This document shows, piece after piece, positions 16,977 through 25,279 of a stretch of DNA of 64,000 nt. This stretch comes from JAJDTT01 sp022827025 (lineage in GTDB: Bacteria > Acidobacteriota > UBA6911 > RPQK01 > JAJDTT01). Position 1 is the stretch's first letter; each line of letters opens with the position of its first letter. The notes beneath the pieces were generated by a model. It was not told where the DNA came from and made no database searches. It saw only the letters and a program-made list of their open reading frames with translations. Location: positions 5,704,001-5,768,000 of the forward strand of contig OZ241897.1 in the NCBI GenBank assembly GCA_965203535.1, in the 5' to 3' direction. The position numbers were made by a program, and so were the translations under genes.

Positions 16977-17291
16977 TCAGCCGTCCCAGTTCTCGTCCGC
17001 CGGATACACCGACGCAGCCTGCTCCACCACCGGCTCACCGTCGAAACAGTTGCGGGTCGCGTGCTTCCAGCGCAGAAAGTGGGGAGCCTGGCGATGGGCT
17101 TCCAGGGCCTCCTCGTCCCGGTAGACCTCGTAGAGAAAGATCCGGTTCGGGTCGTCCGGATCCTCCAGCACGTCGAATCTCAGGCAACCCGGCTCGTCCT
17201 GGACCGAGTGACTGGCATCGTCTAGCATGGCCTCCATGAAAGCCTCCCGGTGCGGAGGCTGAATCCGGATCGTGACCAGAAGAGCGATCAT
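16977..17291 (-). CDS. Antibiotic biosynthesis monooxygenase-fold (ABM) small protein
   Basis: A 104-residue protein with the ferredoxin-like ABM fold pattern: a first strand IALLVTIRIQP, helix REAFMEAMLDDASHS, EPGCLRFDVLED, the conserved FLYEVYRDEEALEAHRQAPHF stretch and a short C-terminal strand. Relatives include quinol monooxygenase YgiN, LsrG and heme-degrading enzymes; the exact substrate cannot be told. The start at 17291 has GGAGG eight bases upstream. Its 5' end faces the propeller gene at 17352, so the two share a short divergent promoter region of 60 bp. Confidence 0.82.
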   Translation of the reverse strand: MIALLVTIRIQPPHREAFMEAMLDDASHSVQDEPGCLRFDVLEDPDDPNRIFLYEVYRDEEALEAHRQAPHFLRWKHATRNCFDGEPVVEQAASVYPADENWDG

Positions 17292-17351
17292 TTCATGTCC
17301 TCCTTTTCTCCAATTCTCAAGGCTGAATTTGCCCCCAGCGAGAGCCGTATC

Positions 17352-18929
17352 ATGACCAACCCGACCGCCGTTCTCAACGTCCTGCTTCTTTTGGCCGCAC
17401 CTCTCGCCCAGCCCCTGGCGGCGCAAGCGCTGGTGGTGGGAGACCAGAAGCAGTTGTTCATCGACCACCGCTTCATCGAATCCAGCGACGGCATCACCCT
17501 CCGCATGAACCCTCCGTACCAGACTGGCGAGCCTCTGGTCGTGGCGGACCGGCCCTGGGAAGAGGGCGCGAATATCCACGTCTATTGCAGCGTGATGAAG
17601 GAAGAGGGTCCCGAGGGGGTCCGGATTCGCCTCTGGTACGACCTGATCACCGGCCAAGGGCGGCCCGGTCAGGGTTTCCGGGGCCTTTGCTACGCCGAGT
17701 CGAAGGACGGCATCCATTTCGATAAGCCGGTGTTGGGACTGGTCGAGAAGGACGGGTCCCGGAAGAACAACCTGGTCATGCCCACCGACCTTTCGGTGAT
17801 GACCGTGGGCGGCGGTTCCGTGGCCAGGGACGACAATCCCGCCACGCCGCCGGAAAAGCGGTACCGGAACTGGTCCAAGCTCTACACCCTTCCGGGAACG
17901 CGAAAAGGGGGGAACGCCTTCTGGTACTCGGAAGACGGGCTTCGCTGGCACCTGGAGGAGACGCTCCCCACCGGACTTCGGGCCGCCGACACGCAGCCCA
18001 GTTGGTTCTGGGATCCCACCATCGGCCGCTACCGGGGCTACAGCCGGGAAACGCATCCCCGGATGGTCGGGTACAACGAGTCGGACGACATGACCCACTG
18101 GGAGAACTTCGAGATCGTCGTCTTCCCCGATGCCCGGGACCTGGCGCCCCTGGTCGATTTTCTGCCCCGGCGGCGGCAGTCGCGCGCCTCCGAGAAGGCC
18201 CACCAGGTGGAGACCGTTTTCGGACCCGGCTACACCGTCGTCGGTCCCTTGCCGCTGGACTTCTACGGGACCGGCGTCTTTCGCTACGCGGAGGCCCAGG
18301 ACGCCTACTTCGCCATGATTCCCATCTACTATCACTACCGGCATATGCATCCCACGACGGCCGACGTCCAGTTGGCGGCGAGCCGGGACGGCCGGAATTT
18401 CCGGCGCCTGGGCGAGCGCCGGTCGTTCCTGCGCCTGGGTCACGCCGGCAGCTTCGGGTCCAAGTGGGTCTGGGGCATGCCCCGCCCCATCCGCATGGGC
18501 AACGAGATCTGGATCTACTACGTGGGGATCAACTGGGACCACGCCTCCCGCGTCGACCCCGATCCCGGCGGGCGCCGTTCCGCCGTCTCCAGAGCGGTCC
18601 TCCGCCTCGACGGGTTCGTTTCCGCGGACGCGGGGTACCGGGGCGGCTGGCTGTCGACGCCTCTCATCCGGTTTGCCGGCGGCAGGCTGGAGTTGAACCT
18701 GGATACCAGCGCGGGCGGCGAAGCGCGGGTGGAGATCCAGGACCCTCAGGGCCGGCCCATTCCGGGGTTCGCGCTGGAAGATGCCGACCCCATGAACGGG
18801 AACAACGTCGCCTTCCCGGTTTCGTGGAAGGGCAGCACGGACGTGTCGACCCTTGCGGGCCGGGAAGTCCGGCTGCACGTCAGTCTCAGGAATTCCAGGC
18901 TCTACGCCTTTCAATTCGTCCGCCGCTAG
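17352..18929 (+). CDS. Exported beta-propeller protein, glycoside hydrolase-like, paralogue of 28892-30550
   Basis: This 525-residue protein starts at ATG 17352 with a signal peptide (LNVLLLLAAPLAQPLAAQA). Repeated blade motifs such as GLCYAESKDGIHFDKP, FWYSEDGLRWHLEE and LAASRDGRNFRRLGERR are characteristic of GH32/43/68-type five-bladed propellers (the SxDGxxW/F pattern). DQKQLFIDHRFIES near the N-terminus and a C-terminal jelly-roll-like segment (LNLDTSAGGEARVEI) are shared with the protein at 28892. I cannot assign catalytic acids, so binding or hydrolysis of a glycan is an inference. It is probably periplasmic or secreted. A longer frame from 17250 lacks a signal and overlaps the divergent gene. 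Confidence 0.75.
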   Translation: MTNPTAVLNVLLLLAAPLAQPLAAQALVVGDQKQLFIDHRFIESSDGITLRMNPPYQTGEPLVVADRPWEEGANIHVYCSVMKEEGPEGVRIRLWYDLITGQGRPGQGFRGLCYAESKDGIHFDKPVLGLVEKDGSRKNNLVMPTDLSVMTVGGGSVARDDNPATPPEKRYRNWSKLYTLPGTRKGGNAFWYSEDGLRWHLEETLPTGLRAADTQPSWFWDPTIGRYRGYSRETHPRMVGYNESDDMTHWENFEIVVFPDARDLAPLVDFLPRRRQSRASEKAHQVETVFGPGYTVVGPLPLDFYGTGVFRYAEAQDAYFAMIPIYYHYRHMHPTTADVQLAASRDGRNFRRLGERRSFLRLGHAGSFGSKWVWGMPRPIRMGNEIWIYYVGINWDHASRVDPDPGGRRSAVSRAVLRLDGFVSADAGYRGGWLSTPLIRFAGGRLELNLDTSAGGEARVEIQDPQGRPIPGFALEDADPMNGNNVAFPVSWKGSTDVSTLAGREVRLHVSLRNSRLYAFQFVRR

Positions 18930-19337
18930 TGTGCCGTCCCGCAAATACATGTGTTCGTAACGGATCGAGCCTCGATTTCGAATTTCCGTAGGGGCACCCC
19001 TTGTGGGTGCCCTCTTCGGTCCAAGCCACGCCAGGAGGGGCGACATCCTTGTCGCCCACTGGGAGGGGCGTGTTTCAGGCGCCCCGTATTCTTTCGCCGT
19101 ATTGTCATTCTGGAGACCGGGGCGTGAAACACGCCGGTCCCAGGTCGGCGCCTGAACGCCGCTCCCTCGCCTTTGTCATGAAACCGGGCGGGCGACCACA
19201 AGGGTCGCCCCTACGTCTAACTGAGGGACAGTCCGTTAGCGTGGTGGTTTGAAAATGGGACCGGGAGTGATATATCAGAGGGGACAAGGCCGTCCCGGAT
19301 TCGGGGCCGGAGCCGCCGTTCGGAAGGGAGTTCCAGG
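18930..19337. repeat. Cluster of REP-like palindromes
   Basis: No gene is visible. A 31-bp unit at 18988-19018 (GTAGGGGCACCCCTTGTGGG onward) is identical to 39182-39212 beside tRNA-Leu. A related palindrome occurs inverted at 19190-19214 (GGGCGACCACAAGGGTCGCC), with further variants at 19031-19058 and 19060-19150. These units are short, palindromic and extragenic, resembling dispersed REP/MITE families of free-living bacteria. Confidence 0.75.
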
Positions 19338-20600
19338 ATGTCGTTTCCCAGAATGTTGCGTTTGAGTCAGAAGTTCGAAGGGCCGGAACTCACCGACGTA
19401 GAGCAGGAGACCCGCTCGCAGTTGGCCGCGCTCGAGCTCGGAAACAAGATTCGGCCCGGCGAGAGCGTCGCCATCACGGCCGGCAGCCGCGGGATCGCCA
19501 ACATCGCCTCCATCATCAAGGCGGCGAGCCGGCAGCTCAAGGATATCGGGGCGGAACCCTTCGTGGTGCCGGCCATGGGCAGTCATGGCGGGGGCACCGC
19601 CGAGGGACAGCGGGAGATCCTTCACAGCTACGGCGTCACCGAGGAATACACCGGAGCCCCGATCCGCTCCTCCATGGAGACGGTCATCGTGGACACCACT
19701 CCCCAGGGGATTCCCGTCCATTTCGACCGCCACGCCTACGAGGCGGACCACGTCGTCGTCTGCGGCCGGGTGAAGCCTCATACCGGTTTCGTCGGTCCCA
19801 TCGAGTCGGGCCTTCACAAGATGATGCTCATCGGCCTGGGCAAGCATCGGGGCGCCAAGATCTACCATCGCGCCATCAAGGACTTCAGCTTCCTGGAGAT
19901 CATCCTGGCCGTCGCCGACGTCATCCTGTCCAAGTGCCGCGTCGCCGCCGGGCTGGCCATCGTCGAGAACGCCTACGATGAGACCGCGCTCATCGAGGCG
20001 GTCGCCCCGGACCGGTTCTTCGAGCGGGAAAAGGAGCTTCTCAAGCTGGCTCAACTCTGGATGCCGCGTCTTCCCTTCCCCGAAGTGGACCTCCTGGTGG
20101 TCGACGAGATCGGCAAGAACATCTCGGGATCAGGCATGGACACCAACGTCGTGGGGCGCAAGTTCAATGACCACGGAGCCACCGAAGACGATACGGTCAA
20201 TTGCAAGCGCATTTTCGTGCGCGGACTGACCCGCGAGACCCATGGCAACGCCTGCGGCATCGGAATGGCCGAGGTGACCAACCAGAGGACGGTGGACCAG
20301 GCGAACCTGGTGGCCACCCGGATCAACGCCCTCACCGGAGGACATCCGTCCGCGGCCGCGGTCCCCATCGCCTTCGAGTCGGATCAGGAAGCCATGCTCG
20401 CCATCCTGGAGACCGTGGGCCTGGTCGATCCGGTGGATTCGGGGATCATCCAGATTGCCAACACGCTCAAGCTGGGTGAGGTGCTGGTGAGCGAAAAGTA
20501 CTCGCCCGAGGTCCGGGAACGCTCCGATCTGGAAGTGCTCTCGGGTCCCGACGCCATGGCGTTCGACGCTCACGGCAACCTGGCGCCCGTAGCCGTGTAG
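19338..20600 (+). CDS. Lactate racemase (LarA)-domain protein, DUF2088-like
   Basis: A 420-residue cytoplasmic protein matching the larger group of LarA-like proteins of Acidobacteria. Conserved stretches are IRPGESVAITAGSRGIANI, VPAMGSHGGGTAEGQ, CGRVKPHTGFVGPIESG, HKMMLIGLGKHRGAK and GKNISGSGMDTNVVGRK. In true LarA the N-terminal domain holds His residues that bind the nickel-pincer cofactor in a DHxxH-type context; here that motif is not obvious, and only HKMM and KPHTG provide candidate His residues. No larB, larC or larE gene is near, so nickel-pincer racemase activity is doubtful. AGGGAG lies a short distance before the ATG. Confidence 0.7.
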   Translation: MSFPRMLRLSQKFEGPELTDVEQETRSQLAALELGNKIRPGESVAITAGSRGIANIASIIKAASRQLKDIGAEPFVVPAMGSHGGGTAEGQREILHSYGVTEEYTGAPIRSSMETVIVDTTPQGIPVHFDRHAYEADHVVVCGRVKPHTGFVGPIESGLHKMMLIGLGKHRGAKIYHRAIKDFSFLEIILAVADVILSKCRVAAGLAIVENAYDETALIEAVAPDRFFEREKELLKLAQLWMPRLPFPEVDLLVVDEIGKNISGSGMDTNVVGRKFNDHGATEDDTVNCKRIFVRGLTRETHGNACGIGMAEVTNQRTVDQANLVATRINALTGGHPSAAAVPIAFESDQEAMLAILETVGLVDPVDSGIIQIANTLKLGEVLVSEKYSPEVRERSDLEVLSGPDAMAFDAHGNLAPVAV

Positions 20601-21030
20601 CCGTTCCGAAACTCCCCATTCCCTTTCGTGAGTTCGGCGGTTGGAGAGCCTCCACTCCAACTTCTCTCGCGCATTTTTCTGCTTGCTCGTTAGTTCTTAT
20701 ATGACGCTCGGAAGATCCCGAGCGATCGCCGAAGGGTTCCCCGACAGGGCCGTCCCGGGGGAAGCCGGAGGCCTCGTCCTCATGGCTGTATGGGGATGGT
20801 TTTTTGAACTTGTGGGAAGCGGATGAGGCCAAAAAAGGTGCCGCGAGTCTCCACTCGCGTGCCAGGGCCTTCCGCTCCTAAATCCGAGCCTGTCGAATGG
20901 GGCTACATTCGACAGGCTCTAAATCAACTCGTCCTGCGTAGGAGGAGGAGTCAATCTTGGAAAATTATACTCATCGACCCTCAGGCTTGCCTGTGCAGGA
21001 CGCCAGTCCTGACGAAAGGAGTTCCGATCC
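20601..21030. other. Intergenic stretch with small hairpins
   Basis: No gene is recognised. AGCCTGTCGAAT near 20887 pairs with ATTCGACAGGCT near 20920, and CAGGAC/GTCCTG arms occur near 20996-21012. A GAAAGGAG ribosome site for the ankyrin gene ends the stretch. Hairpins of this kind are common extragenic repeats. Confidence 0.45.
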
Positions 21031-21879
21031 ATGACTGCAAAGCATTGGAAATTGGGAATGATTCTGGTCATTCCCCTGCTATTGATTCTCTGGTGGGGTT
21101 GGGAGGATACCGAGCCGGTAGAGGTGAGTGATCCTCCACAACAACCCATATCGGGGCAGTCCGAAAGTTCCGCGCCTTCCATCCAACCCGAGCGGAGACC
21201 CCTCCCCTTGCCGGTCGAGGAATGCGAGGCCTGTCCCGACCTTCCGGAACTGGAGAGTCTGAAACGCGACGGAGAGGACGAAGATTTTGGCGAACAGTTG
21301 AAAAACGTTTTCTACTCCATCGCAGGTGAGATGGGGGGTTGTGACGGCCTGCTGTTCAAGGCCGTACTTGATGGCGATCCCAAGCCGGACACGAGCAAGC
21401 TTGGGGGCTGTGAAGGCCAGACGCCCCTGCATATGGCCCACACCCCTGATCAGGTTCGGGAACTGCTGGCCGCGGGAGCGGATGTCAATGCCAGGGATGA
21501 TTACGGTGCCACACCATTGCACCTGCAGAGCATTTCTCCCCGGCCCACCGCCGAGAACCTGGAGATCGTCAAAATGCTGTTGGAAGCCGGAGCCGACCTC
21601 CAAGCAGAAACTGAGAATGGTTTGCCGCCTTGGAAGTTTGTCCGCCTCCAATCCTCAGTAGCCAGTTCCCATCTCCATACCTATAACAACATTGCCCGAG
21701 CAGCGAACGAATTGGGCGTCTCGGTGGATGACTATCTGTCCGCTCATCCGCGGGCCGAGGAGCGGCTGAACCGCTTCATGGAGCACCATCTTATTGACGC
21801 ACAAATCCGGGCGACACTGCTGGAGGCGACCGTGGGACCGGAGTTCATCTCCAAGATCCGCGGACAACAACCTGAATAA
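21031..21879 (+). CDS. Membrane-anchored ankyrin repeat protein
   Basis: This 282-residue protein has one N-terminal transmembrane segment (LGMILVIPLLLILWWGW), a Pro/Glu-rich linker with a CEACPDLPELESL stretch, and about two to three ankyrin units: GQTPLHMAH, VRELLAAGADVNARDDYG, ATPLHLQ and EIVKMLLEAGADLQAETENG. The ankyrin part should project into the periplasm. It probably binds another protein. The next gene, 18 bp downstream, encodes a small Cys-rich secreted protein, so the two form an operon. In toxin loci ankyrin proteins often serve as immunity or adaptor partners; that is only suggestive here. Clear ribosome site GAAAGGAG. Confidence 0.75.
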   Translation: MTAKHWKLGMILVIPLLLILWWGWEDTEPVEVSDPPQQPISGQSESSAPSIQPERRPLPLPVEECEACPDLPELESLKRDGEDEDFGEQLKNVFYSIAGEMGGCDGLLFKAVLDGDPKPDTSKLGGCEGQTPLHMAHTPDQVRELLAAGADVNARDDYGATPLHLQSISPRPTAENLEIVKMLLEAGADLQAETENGLPPWKFVRLQSSVASSHLHTYNNIARAANELGVSVDDYLSAHPRAEERLNRFMEHHLIDAQIRATLLEATVGPEFISKIRGQQPE

Positions 21880-21897
21880 CCGAAAGAAGGAGAATCG

Positions 21898-22152
21898 ATG
21901 AAACTCATTGCTACACTCATCATTACCCTGATCGTTCTACAAGGATCGGTTGCAACAGTACCTGCGGGGCCGATCACATGGCTGTGTAAATCGGCCTGCT
22001 GGGCCCGCTACTCGTGGTGTGAAGCGGCGGCTTATAGAGCCTATCGGAGGTGTCAACGATTCGGGGAAGAAGCACAATGCCAGTATGTCCTCGAGTTCCA
22101 GAAGAGAATGTGCTACCGAGAATACGATTCCTGCATGAGATGGTGTAAGTAA
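21898..22152 (+). CDS. Small secreted protein with eight cysteines
   Basis: An 84-residue protein with a signal peptide (MKLIATLIITLIVLQGSVA) and a mature part of about 60 residues with eight Cys, many Arg, Trp and Tyr (CKSACWARYSWC, CQRFGEEAQCQY, RMCYREYDSCMRWC). The C-x3-C and C-x3-C spacing suggests two antiparallel helices stapled by disulfides, a helical hairpin fold seen in small secreted peptides. Strong site AAGGAG at the proper distance. It is co-transcribed with the ankyrin gene and followed by a hairpin. No family is recognised. It could be an antimicrobial, an envelope structural protein or a ligand of the ankyrin partner. Confidence 0.7.
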   Translation: MKLIATLIITLIVLQGSVATVPAGPITWLCKSACWARYSWCEAAAYRAYRRCQRFGEEAQCQYVLEFQKRMCYREYDSCMRWCK

Positions 22153-22168
22153 TTCGAATCCCATCTCA

Positions 22169-22194
22169 AGGGGCCGGTCGTCCGACCGGCCCCT
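22169..22194 (+). terminator. GC-rich hairpin after the Cys-rich gene
   Basis: AGGGGCCGGTCG at 22169-22180 pairs with 22183-22194. It lies 17 bp past the stop codon, with a pyrimidine-rich but not pure T tail, and probably ends the ankyrin/Cys-rich operon. Confidence 0.6.
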
Positions 22195-22328
22195 GCATCT
22201 TTCCGTTTCCCTGCTCTGTCCCGGCCGCCTGATCCGATTGATAATTCGCAGTTCTCATTCCCCCACCCACCGTGATCTGTTAAACAAGTGCGGAGCTATC
22301 GCGGAACCCGACGGAGGGGAGAGAGACA

Positions 22329-25250
22329 ATGGGATTGCGGCCGCTGCACGACTGCCGAAAAAATTTCTCATCAGCTTCCGGATTCCTTCTGGCCCTGACC
22401 CTGACGGCGGCGGTCTCCTCGAGCCTCCATTCCGAGTCCGGAATCCAGCGGATCCGCCACAGCGGGTTCGAAAGCCTGAGCAAGGGGCAATTCGGCGATG
22501 CCGGCGCGAACACCTACATCTCCCGCAGGGGACGGCTTCAGACCATCAACCGGCTCGATCTGAACCGGGACGGAGAGTTGGACCTGGTCTTCACCCAGGA
22601 CCACAACAGCGTCTACAACCCCGACTCCATCATCTACTGGGGAGGTCCCGAAGGATTCCGGTCGCTGATGCCCGATCTGTGGGAGCTCCGAGCCCCGTTC
22701 TCCATCTTGAAATACCTGGACGAATCGGCCTCCCGCATCACCCGGCTCCCTACCCAGGGAGGTGGCCGCGGCCTGATCTCGGACCTGAATCTGGATGGGT
22801 TTCCGGACATCGTCATCGCCAACTTCATGCACAACTACCGGCCGGACCAGGATGTCTTCATCTATTGGGGGGGACCGTCCGGATACGGTCTCGGCAACCA
22901 CACGCAGCTTCCCGCCTACCGGGCCGGCGGTGTGGCGGCAGATGACCTGAACGGGGACGGCTTCCCCGATCTGGTCGTCGCCAACCGGGGGGATGAGCTT
23001 GGCGAATCCCTGGGACTTCGGTTGCACCTGGAGTCGTACATCTACTGGGGAAGCGTCACCGGCTTCCATCCCGGCCGCCGGAGTTCGGTTCCCAGCATCA
23101 CGGCACAGGACGCGGTCATCGGAGACTTCAACGGCGACGGCTTTCCGGACCTGGCCTTCGCCAACCACAACAGCCAGGTCCATAATTGTTTCGTCTATTG
23201 GGGGGACGGCAAGGGAGGATTCGGACCCGAGCGGCGCCAGATTCTCGATGCCAAGGACCTCCGTCTCGACGCAGAAGTGAAGGCGGGAAGCCGGATGCAC
23301 GACGGCATGAGCTCGCTCCTGGCTGCGGATTTGAACGGAGACGGGATCCATGACCTGGTCGCCGCCGGCAGTTCCAACGGCGTCGTGTTTTTCGGATCTT
23401 CCGGAGGACTCGATCCCCAAAACTCGATCCGGCTGCCGGCAGATTCGTGCCAGGGGTTGGCCGCTGCGGATCTCAACGGCGACGGCAGGGTCGATCTCGT
23501 TTTCGCCAACAAGGGAGGCCGCAGGGGTCCGCCGCCGGCATCGGAGATTTTCTGGGGTACGGAACATGGATTCAGCCCGGCGGAACGCACGTCCCTCCCG
23601 ACTCTGGCCGCGACGACCGTTCAAGCGGCCGATCTGAATCTTGACGGTCATCTCGACCTTCTTTTCGGCAACAGCCGGGACCAGGCCACCGTCGACGTCC
23701 CCTCCTACATCTACTGGGGAAGCGGCCATGGATTCTCCCGGCACCGGCGCACGAAACTCCTGGGATTCGGCGTTGACGGTTCCGGGGTCGCCGACCTGGA
23801 CGGGAACGGGTGGCCGGACGTCCTGCTGATCAATCATTTGAGCAGTAGCACCGATATCCTTCCGACGGCCATCTTCTGGGGCGAATCCCAGCGCCAATAC
23901 GGCGAGTCCTCCCTGACGTTGTTGAGGCCGGGAGGCTCGATGGAGTACAGCATCGCCGATCTGGACGATGACGACTTTCCCGACCTGCTCCTGGTCCATC
24001 GGGAGGGACCGGCCATCTGGTGGGGCGGGACCGAGGGTTACAGCGCCGAAAGACGTACCCGGTTGAAGGTCCAACGGCCCACCAGCAACAACATTGCGGA
24101 CCTGAACCGGGACGGTTACCTGGACCTCCTCTTCACCGGTCCCGGCCGCGCCGGCCGAAAGGATGTCGAATCGGTGACGATTGTCTGGGGTGGCGAGGAC
24201 CGGTTCGACTCGCCCCGCACGACCGAGTGGGACCTTCAGGACAAGTTGTTGGAAGCCAACGCCATCGCCGACCTGAACCGCGACGGCCACCTGGACCTGG
24301 TCTTTCCCATGAGCTACGGGGACCGGTCGGAAATCGTCTGGGGCGGCCCCGACGGATACGGCAAGAAACATCTCCTGCTGGACGCCCATGGCGCCGCCCA
24401 TGCCGTGCCGGCTGACCTGGACCGGGACGGCTGGCTCGACGTGCTCTTCACCAGTAGCGCCAGTCCCCGGTACCGCGACATGGACGGACCGGCTCTCATC
24501 TACTGGGGGAGTCCCGAGGGATTCACTGCGGCCCCTCCCACTCCGCTGGAAGGGTTCACGAGTCTGGACGCCTCCATCGCCGATTTCAACGAGGACGGGC
24601 ACCTGGATATCGCGCTGACCAACTACAAGTCGGCCACGACGCGCGAGATTCCCGCCTTCGTCTATTGGGGAGACGGGAGCCGGAACTACTCCAAGTCTCG
24701 GCGGACCCTGGTGAAGGCCGCTTCTTCAGCGGCGGTGGATTCTCTGGACCTGGACCGGGACGGTTGGGTGGACCTGGTGGTCTCCAACCATCAGACCTTC
24801 TTCGACCATGCGGCAGGAACGAACATCTTCTGGGGCTCCAAAGATGGTTTCGCATACTCCAACCGAACCCATCTGCCGACCATCGGGGTCCATCTGGACG
24901 CCATGGTCGATGCCGGGAACGTCTATACGCGGGAACCGAGGTGGGACTTCATTTCCGTCCCGGTCGAGGCCCCCGCGGGAACCCGTTTCAAGCGCCTGCT
25001 CTGGTCCGGCGAGACGCCACTGGGGACAGGACTCGAGTTCCAGATTCGCACTGCGACCGAACAGGACGGCCTGGAAACTGCGTCGTGGAGGGGTCCTGAG
25101 AGTTCCGGCTCTTTCTATTCCAGGTCCGGAGACCCCCTGAAGCAGATTCCCGAAGGCCATTCCTGGCTCCAGTACCGCGTGGTGCTGGTCTCTCCCGACG
25201 GCGGCAATTCACCGATCCTCACCGAGGTGATCCTGGAGTGCGAACCCTGA
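22329..25250 (+). CDS. Exported FG-GAP/VCBS repeat protein, 14 calcium-loop repeats
   Basis: A 973-residue protein with a signal peptide (SGFLLALTLTAAVSSSLHS). Fourteen repeats of the form DLNxDGxxDLVF are visible, for example DLNRDGELDLVF, DLNGDGFPDLVVANR, DLDRDGWLDVLF and DFNEDGHLDIAL; each is followed by a variant of IYWGGPxGF. These EF-hand-like calcium loops build two seven-bladed integrin-type propellers if all repeats pair. The C-terminus is a short beta domain. Such proteins are exported and thought to bind ligands or cell surfaces; no enzymatic residue set is seen. The start ATG has a GGAGGGGAGAG ribosome site. The SGNH hydrolase gene downstream overlaps or abuts its end. Confidence 0.88.
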   Translation: MGLRPLHDCRKNFSSASGFLLALTLTAAVSSSLHSESGIQRIRHSGFESLSKGQFGDAGANTYISRRGRLQTINRLDLNRDGELDLVFTQDHNSVYNPDSIIYWGGPEGFRSLMPDLWELRAPFSILKYLDESASRITRLPTQGGGRGLISDLNLDGFPDIVIANFMHNYRPDQDVFIYWGGPSGYGLGNHTQLPAYRAGGVAADDLNGDGFPDLVVANRGDELGESLGLRLHLESYIYWGSVTGFHPGRRSSVPSITAQDAVIGDFNGDGFPDLAFANHNSQVHNCFVYWGDGKGGFGPERRQILDAKDLRLDAEVKAGSRMHDGMSSLLAADLNGDGIHDLVAAGSSNGVVFFGSSGGLDPQNSIRLPADSCQGLAAADLNGDGRVDLVFANKGGRRGPPPASEIFWGTEHGFSPAERTSLPTLAATTVQAADLNLDGHLDLLFGNSRDQATVDVPSYIYWGSGHGFSRHRRTKLLGFGVDGSGVADLDGNGWPDVLLINHLSSSTDILPTAIFWGESQRQYGESSLTLLRPGGSMEYSIADLDDDDFPDLLLVHREGPAIWWGGTEGYSAERRTRLKVQRPTSNNIADLNRDGYLDLLFTGPGRAGRKDVESVTIVWGGEDRFDSPRTTEWDLQDKLLEANAIADLNRDGHLDLVFPMSYGDRSEIVWGGPDGYGKKHLLLDAHGAAHAVPADLDRDGWLDVLFTSSASPRYRDMDGPALIYWGSPEGFTAAPPTPLEGFTSLDASIADFNEDGHLDIALTNYKSATTREIPAFVYWGDGSRNYSKSRRTLVKAASSAAVDSLDLDRDGWVDLVVSNHQTFFDHAAGTNIFWGSKDGFAYSNRTHLPTIGVHLDAMVDAGNVYTREPRWDFISVPVEAPAGTRFKRLLWSGETPLGTGLEFQIRTATEQDGLETASWRGPESSGSFYSRSGDPLKQIPEGHSWLQYRVVLVSPDGGNSPILTEVILECEP

Positions 25251-25279
25251 CCGGGGATCGGCTCGGGACACCTGGTTCA

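Noticed and set aside
16977..19046. 689-codon minus-strand frame
   Set aside because: Only its last 104 codons are a real gene (ABM-fold protein); the rest mirrors the propeller gene at 17352.
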